The notes under the pieces: model-generated
What the model was told of the DNA's origin: nothing
Seen by the model: the letters and a program-made list of their open reading frames with translations, nothing else
Databases searched by the model: none
Shown: positions 60,245 to 64,000 of the stretch, in pieces
Numbering within the stretch: the stretch's first letter is position 1
How the letters are laid out: the number at the start of each line of letters is the position of its first letter
Translations under genes and position numbers: made by a program
Origin: Flavobacteriaceae bacterium UBA1682
GTDB lineage: Bacteria > Bacteroidota > Bacteroidia > Flavobacteriales > Flavobacteriaceae
NCBI GenBank assembly: GCA_002320285.1
Contig: DCKE01000029.1
Span: 103,319-167,318 of the forward strand
Length of the DNA: 64,000 nucleotides
Direction: 5' to 3'

Positions 60245-61315
60245 ATGATTAAAAACAGTTATACCGTAATCGGCATGATGTCTGGTACTTCCTTAGATGG
60301 TATTGATTTGTGTCATGTGCGTTTGGATTGTCAACACAATAAGTGGAAAGCTGAATTGTTGCATTGTGAAACCATACCGTATTCGGTAGTTTGGGAAGAA
60401 AGATTGCGCAAGGCTGTTTTTAGTTCGGAGCAACTTGTTGATGAACTCAATGTGGAGTACACCGCTTTATTGGTTGCGGTATTTAATGATTTTATGAACC
60501 GCAATCATATTGGTGAAATCGATGCGCTATGCTCACATGGGCATACCATTTTTCATCGTCCCGATTTGGGTTATACCTTGCAAATAGGTAATTTGCCACA
60601 ATTGGCAATTGGCACACAGCAGCGCGTGGTTTGTGACTTTCGCGTACAAGACGTCGCATTAGGCGGTCAAGGAGCTCCTTTGGTTCCGATTGGAGATCAG
60701 TTGTTGTTTTCAGATTATGAAGCTTGTTTAAATCTCGGAGGTTTTGCTAATATGTCTTATAATGGACCCGATGGCACCCGATTGGCTTTTGATATTGTTG
60801 CGGTCAATACGGTTTTAAATCACTATGCAAATACTTTGGGTATGGCATTTGACGATCGCGGACAATTAGCCCGTCGTGGAGTGGTTGACCGCAATTTATT
60901 AAACGAGTTAAATCAATTGGAGTTTTACGGTCTTTCCGCTCCAAAATCCTTGGGTATCGAGATGGTCAATGCGGTGATTTTACCTCTTATTAACAAGGCC
61001 TCTTTATCCGTGGAGGTGGTGTTAAACACTTTTGTCGAACATATTGCGATTCAAATAGCTAAGGTTATTCCACTTGTTTGCGCTAACTTATTGGTTACTG
61101 GGGGAGGAGCCTATCACGACTATTTGATGGAGCGACTTCGTTTTTACCGTCCTGATGTGGATATCGTTGTTCCATCTGCGCAACAAATCAATTATAAAGA
61201 GGCCTTGGTATTTGCTTTATTGGGGGTGTTGAAACTAGAAAATCAGATCAATGTTTTGGCGAGTGTTACAGGAGCATCGAGAAATCATTCGTCGGGTTAT
61301 GTATTTAATCCGTAA
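60245..61315 (+). CDS. anmK: Anhydro-N-acetylmuramic acid kinase
   Basis: A 356-residue sugar kinase starting with the family motif GMMSGTSLDGIDLCHV. DALCSHGHTIFHRPDLGYTL, VVCDFRVQDVALGGQGAPLVP, NLGGFANMSY and LVTGGGAYHDYLMERL follow in order. It phosphorylates and opens 1,6-anhydro-MurNAc, released by lytic transglycosylases such as the one at 10797, to MurNAc-6-phosphate for cell wall recycling. The spacing of the motifs and the length are those of the family. No consensus promoter was recognised in the 280-base upstream gap. Confidence 0.95.
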   Translation: MIKNSYTVIGMMSGTSLDGIDLCHVRLDCQHNKWKAELLHCETIPYSVVWEERLRKAVFSSEQLVDELNVEYTALLVAVFNDFMNRNHIGEIDALCSHGHTIFHRPDLGYTLQIGNLPQLAIGTQQRVVCDFRVQDVALGGQGAPLVPIGDQLLFSDYEACLNLGGFANMSYNGPDGTRLAFDIVAVNTVLNHYANTLGMAFDDRGQLARRGVVDRNLLNELNQLEFYGLSAPKSLGIEMVNAVILPLINKASLSVEVVLNTFVEHIAIQIAKVIPLVCANLLVTGGGAYHDYLMERLRFYRPDVDIVVPSAQQINYKEALVFALLGVLKLENQINVLASVTGASRNHSSGYVFNP

Positions 61316-61338
61316 AAAGGAATTATTCGCGCATTTGG

Positions 61339-61371
61339 ATTGGAATGTATTTGGTTTTGGGGTTATATTTG
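61339..61371 (+). promoter_or_regulatory. Promoter of the glutamate-type dehydrogenase gene
   Basis: ATTG (61339-61342), a 21-base spacer, and TATATTTG (61364-61371). It starts only about 25 bases after the anmK stop, so the two genes are probably separately transcribed. Confidence 0.65.
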
Positions 61372-61402
61372 TGCAGACTAATCAAAAAATAAAGTTTTTT
61401 AA

Positions 61403-62629
61403 ATGAAAGATTTATTAAAGAAATTCGAGGAAAAAGAACCGGAGATTGTATTTCATTGGCAAGATTCAGAAACGGAAGCAGAAGGCTGGGCCGTTATCAA
61501 TTCTTTGCGTGGTGGTGCAGCTGGTGGAGGTACTCGTATGAGAAAAGGTTTAGATAAAAATGAAGTGTTGTCTTTGGCAAAAACAATGGAGGTTAAATTC
61601 TCTGTTTCTGGACCGGCAATTGGTGGTGCAAAATCGGGAATTAACTTTGATCCCAATGATCCACGTAAAAAAGGCGTTTTAGAACGTTGGTATAAAGCGG
61701 TTTTTCCGTTGTTAAAAAATTATTATGGAACGGGTGGAGATATGAATGTGGATGAGATTCACGAAGTAATTCCAATGACAGAAGCTTGTGGTCTTTGGCA
61801 TCCGCAAGAAGGTGTTTTTAACGGACATTTTAAACCGACTGAAGCAGAGAAAATTACGAGAATCGGACAATTGCGTCAGGGAGTAGTAAAAGATGTGGAA
61901 AGTGAAGTTTACTCTCCGCAAGTAAATAAAAGATACAAAGTAGCTGATTTGATTACTGGATTTGGTGTTGCAGAAGCGGTTTTGCATTATTACAACATTT
62001 ACGGTGGATCTGTTGTTGGGAAACGTGCTATCATCCAAGGATTTGGTAATGTAGGTTCTGCTGCGGCTTATTATTTGTCTAAGATGGGAGCTAAAGTTGT
62101 TGGTATTATCGACCGTGATGGAGGTATCATCAATGAAAATGGATTCTCATTTGAAGAAGTTCAAGCTTTGTATATCAATAAAAAGGGAAATACCTTAGTA
62201 GCGGATAATATGATTCCTTTTGAGGAAATCAACGCTAAAATCTGGAGTATCGGTGCTGAAATTTTTACGCCATGTGCTGCATCAAGATTGGTGACTAAAG
62301 ACCAATTAGATCAAATGATAACTGCGGGCTTGGAAGTGATTTCATGTGGAGCTAATGTACCGTTTGCGGATAAAGAGATTTTCTTTGGACCTATTATGGA
62401 AATGGTGGACAGTAAAATCAGTTTGATTCCAGATTTTATTTCGAACTGTGGTATGGCTCGTGTATTTGCTTACTTGATGAGTAATAAAGTAGACTTAACA
62501 GATGAAGCTATATTTGAAGATGCATCAGCAATTATTGGTAATGCTTTAAAAGCAGCTCATCAATTGAATAGTTCTAAGCAAAACATCAGTGCTACTGCTT
62601 TCGAAATCGCTTTAAAACAATTGGTATAA
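61403..62629 (+). CDS. Glu/Leu/Phe/Val family amino acid dehydrogenase
   Basis: A 408-residue NAD(P)-dependent enzyme. The catalytic domain has GGAAGGGTRM, VSGPAIGGAKSGINFDP with the active-site Lys, and TGGDMNVDEI. The nucleotide domain has the GxGxxG-type IIQGFGNVGSAA followed by KVVGIIDRDGG. An insertion of about 50 residues (EKITRIGQLRQGVVKDV and on) lies between the two domains. It is shorter than ordinary hexameric glutamate dehydrogenase and resembles a flavobacterial clade whose substrate (glutamate or branched-chain amino acid) cannot be fixed. It catalyses reversible oxidative deamination. Followed by the TonB gene, which has its own -7 element. Confidence 0.88.
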   Translation: MKDLLKKFEEKEPEIVFHWQDSETEAEGWAVINSLRGGAAGGGTRMRKGLDKNEVLSLAKTMEVKFSVSGPAIGGAKSGINFDPNDPRKKGVLERWYKAVFPLLKNYYGTGGDMNVDEIHEVIPMTEACGLWHPQEGVFNGHFKPTEAEKITRIGQLRQGVVKDVESEVYSPQVNKRYKVADLITGFGVAEAVLHYYNIYGGSVVGKRAIIQGFGNVGSAAAYYLSKMGAKVVGIIDRDGGIINENGFSFEEVQALYINKKGNTLVADNMIPFEEINAKIWSIGAEIFTPCAASRLVTKDQLDQMITAGLEVISCGANVPFADKEIFFGPIMEMVDSKISLIPDFISNCGMARVFAYLMSNKVDLTDEAIFEDASAIIGNALKAAHQLNSSKQNISATAFEIALKQLV

Positions 62630-62660
62630 TTTTAGTGGTATATACTTAACTTATTTTCAG

Positions 62661-62668
62661 TATTTTTG
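62661..62668 (+). promoter_or_regulatory. -7 element of the TonB gene
   Basis: TATTTTTG, 31 bases before the ATG at 62699. The -33 partner is weak. Confidence 0.5.
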
Positions 62669-62698
62669 TAGTAATTATATTGTATACCTATTCTTTAT

Positions 62699-63613
62699 AT
62701 GAACATTAAACTAACATCAGAAGAAAAAAAATCAATGGGGATCACATTTGCGATCTGTACTTTGTTGTTTTTGATTTTATTTTTCATTCGTTTTATTTCT
62801 CCTACAGCTGTTGAAAATTTCGCAGGTGGTGGCGGAGGTGGAGGTGTTACGGTAAATTTTGGGGATAGTGAAGTGGGGTCTGGAGCTGATTTTACCAGTG
62901 AAGTTCTTCAGGTTACGGATAACAATAAACCTCAGGAGGCTGTTGTTGTTCCAGACGAAGAAAATATCATTACTCGCGAGAATTCTTTAGAGGAAACGGC
63001 TGTTATTCCCAAAAGGGAAGCGGTTGTGAAACCGAAGGTAAAGGAGGAAGTCAAGAAGCCTGTTGTGGTTAAACCGGTGGTTGAGAAACCCAAGGTATCA
63101 CAAACTACCAATGATGCTTTGGCAAACTTGCTGAATGGATCTAAAAAAGGTGGTGATGGTGATGATAAGACAGCGGGTAATAAGGGTAAGGCTAATGGAA
63201 GTCTAGGTTCTGGTGATTACTATGGATCTGGAGGATCTGGTGGCGGCACTGGAGGTGGAAATGGCACGGGTTCAGGAACTGGAACGGGAAGTGGAACCGG
63301 TAGTGGTTCGGGCGGCGGTTCTGGTAGTGGTTCAGGCGGAGGAATTGGCTATTCTTTAGGGGGTAGAAAAGCCTTGGTTAAACCACAGCCTAAATATGCT
63401 TGTAATGAAGTAGGTAAGGTAGTAGTGGAAGTGGTTGTTGATAAAAACGGCGTAACTACATCAGCTGTTGCCGGAGTTAAAGGAACTACCAATAATTCCA
63501 AATGCTTACTCGACGGTGCTAGAAATGCGGCTCTTAATACCAAATGGGAGGCTAGTGCTAATGCACCTGACAAGCAGATTGGTAATATAATTTACAATTT
63601 TAGTTTGAATTAA
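62699..63613 (+). CDS. tonB: Energy transducer TonB
   Basis: A 304-residue protein with a cytoplasmic start (about 14 residues), one membrane helix (15-33), then GGGGGGG. A Lys/Pro/Val stretch (VVKPVVEKPK and similar, about 100-135) is the usual TonB spacer. It continues into a 45-residue low-complexity Gly/Ser/Thr segment (about 175-220). The C-terminal domain (about 225-304) has KYACNEVGKVVVEVVVDKNG and ends NIIYNFSLN. It couples proton motive force to outer membrane TonB-dependent transporters. ExbB and ExbD genes are not next to it in this window. Confidence 0.88.
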   Translation: MNIKLTSEEKKSMGITFAICTLLFLILFFIRFISPTAVENFAGGGGGGGVTVNFGDSEVGSGADFTSEVLQVTDNNKPQEAVVVPDEENIITRENSLEETAVIPKREAVVKPKVKEEVKKPVVVKPVVEKPKVSQTTNDALANLLNGSKKGGDGDDKTAGNKGKANGSLGSGDYYGSGGSGGGTGGGNGTGSGTGTGSGTGSGSGGGSGSGSGGGIGYSLGGRKALVKPQPKYACNEVGKVVVEVVVDKNGVTTSAVAGVKGTTNNSKCLLDGARNAALNTKWEASANAPDKQIGNIIYNFSLN

Positions 63614-63634
63614 GCAAAGTTTTTAACTGATATT

Positions 63635-63671
63635 AAAAAAGCGGAAGTCCTGATGGACTTCCGCTTTTTTA
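63635..63671. terminator. Terminator of tonB
   Basis: Perfect 16-bp stem AAAAAAGCGGAAGTCC/GGACTTCCGCTTTTTT with loop TGAT. It is symmetrical, so it works on both strands. Confidence 0.92.
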
Positions 63672-63689
63672 GTATAAACCTATTTTTTT

Positions 63690-64000
63690 ATAAGCCTATA
63701 TGCCTATCCGCGTATCAGCATAACAAAGCCTATTTGCCTATACGCATATACGTGTATTCGCCCTTGCACGTAAACGGGGAGCAGCCTTACAACTTATCTT
63801 TTTATAAGCCTATTTGTCCATACGCGTATTCGCCCATCAGCGTATCAGCGTATCAGCATAACAAAGCCTATTTGCTTATACGCATATACGTGTATTCGCC
63901 CTTACACGTAAACAGGGAGTAGCCTTACAGCTTATCTTTTTATAAGCCTATTTGCCCATCAGCGTATCCGCGTATCCGCGTATCCGCGTATCCGCGTATC
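63690..64000. repeat. Compound octamer repeat array (runs off the window)
   Basis: The block ATAAGCC...AACAAAGCC...CACGTAAAC recurs. ATAAGCC lies at 63690, 63804 and 63942, spaced 114 and 138 bases. A constant part of about 102 bases (63716-63817 and 63854-63955) differs at about five or six sites. Between copies lie degenerate 8-base units such as GCGTATCA and GCGTATCC. The last 40 bases are four perfect GCGTATCC units plus part of a fifth. The copy lengths differ by 24 bases, exactly three octamers. There are no spacers of CRISPR type and no coding signal. Confidence 0.9.

Noticed and set aside
63653..63922. Open frame of 89 codons across the right-end repeat array
   Set aside because: It starts inside the tonB terminator and consists of translated repeat units. 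The frame is open because the repeats lack stops, and the unit lengths of 114 and 138 bases keep the frame.
63690..64000. CRISPR array
   Set aside because: The recurring blocks are about 100 bases and the parts between them are octamers of the same family, not unique spacers. No cas genes are present.

Overview
This window is a chromosomal segment of a low-GC member of the Bacteroidetes, most likely of the family Flavobacteriaceae (Myroides- or Flavobacterium-like; the genus cannot be fixed from the sequence alone). The evidence is the recurrent -7 promoter element TAnnTTTG, a secreted protein with a type IX secretion (gliding-motility type B) C-terminal domain, a TamB/TamL pair, many lipoproteins, and a clade II nitrous oxide reductase operon of the Bacteroidetes type. 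Most of it is ordinary chromosome with short operons. No phage, insertion sequence, tRNA, rRNA or CRISPR array was found.

Layout. 1-480: start of carB and rpmH (minus). 981-3681: an LtaS-type sulfatase-fold membrane enzyme and a small TPR-like membrane protein. 4120-10755: a 2211-residue modular secreted adhesin. 10797-18064: lytic transglycosylase plus alpha/beta hydrolase, a reduced acetyltransferase-like protein, mtaB, a dipeptide-type binding lipoprotein and an ABC-F ATPase. 18203-24110: a tripartite RND efflux operon (minus). 24468-27761: YifB/ComM-type ATPase, a membrane protein and a YpfJ-type zinc peptidase. 27940-34317: the nos operon (cytochrome c, nosZ, membrane protein, nosL, nosD, nosF, nosY), preceded by a -33/-7 promoter and a TGA-N6-TCA dyad at a CRP/FNR activator position. 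34770-37940: RluA-type synthase, panB, serine dehydratase. 38212-44166: dnaK, a hypoxanthine-DNA glycosylase coupled to a DUF2461 gene, a lipoprotein, an orphan LuxR regulator and a glutamine cyclotransferase. 44255-44348: the small SRP RNA. 44649-52005: tamB-tamL. 52439-56259: a sigma-54 activator convergent with a hybrid histidine kinase. 56790-58720: a lipoprotein flanked by twin hairpins, and a divergent NmrA-type reductase/HxlR regulator pair. 58824-63613: acyl-CoA dehydrogenase, anmK, glutamate-type dehydrogenase and a TonB protein. 63690-64000: a compound repeat array running off the window end.

How genes work together. The nos operon encodes a complete periplasmic N2O-reducing module: electron-donating cytochrome c, the copper enzyme, and its copper/sulfur maturation ABC system. 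TamB and TamL form an envelope-spanning pair. The kinase, which carries a C-terminal HPt domain, and the NtrC-type regulator are a plausible phosphorelay, with one terminator hairpin spanning both stop codons. AnmK, the lytic transglycosylase and the LtaS-like enzyme all act on the envelope.

The least explained structures are: (1) the right-end repeat, built from degenerate 8-bp units inside a ~102-bp constant block, whose copies differ by exactly three octamers, with a possible decayed relative at 35470-35520; (2) two nearly identical 14-bp-stem, 9-nt-loop hairpins flanking one small lipoprotein gene; (3) an ~86-bp imperfect hairpin element at 56335-56420; and (4) an apparently noncoding stretch between tamL and the sigma-54 activator that has a -24-like box and its own terminator.
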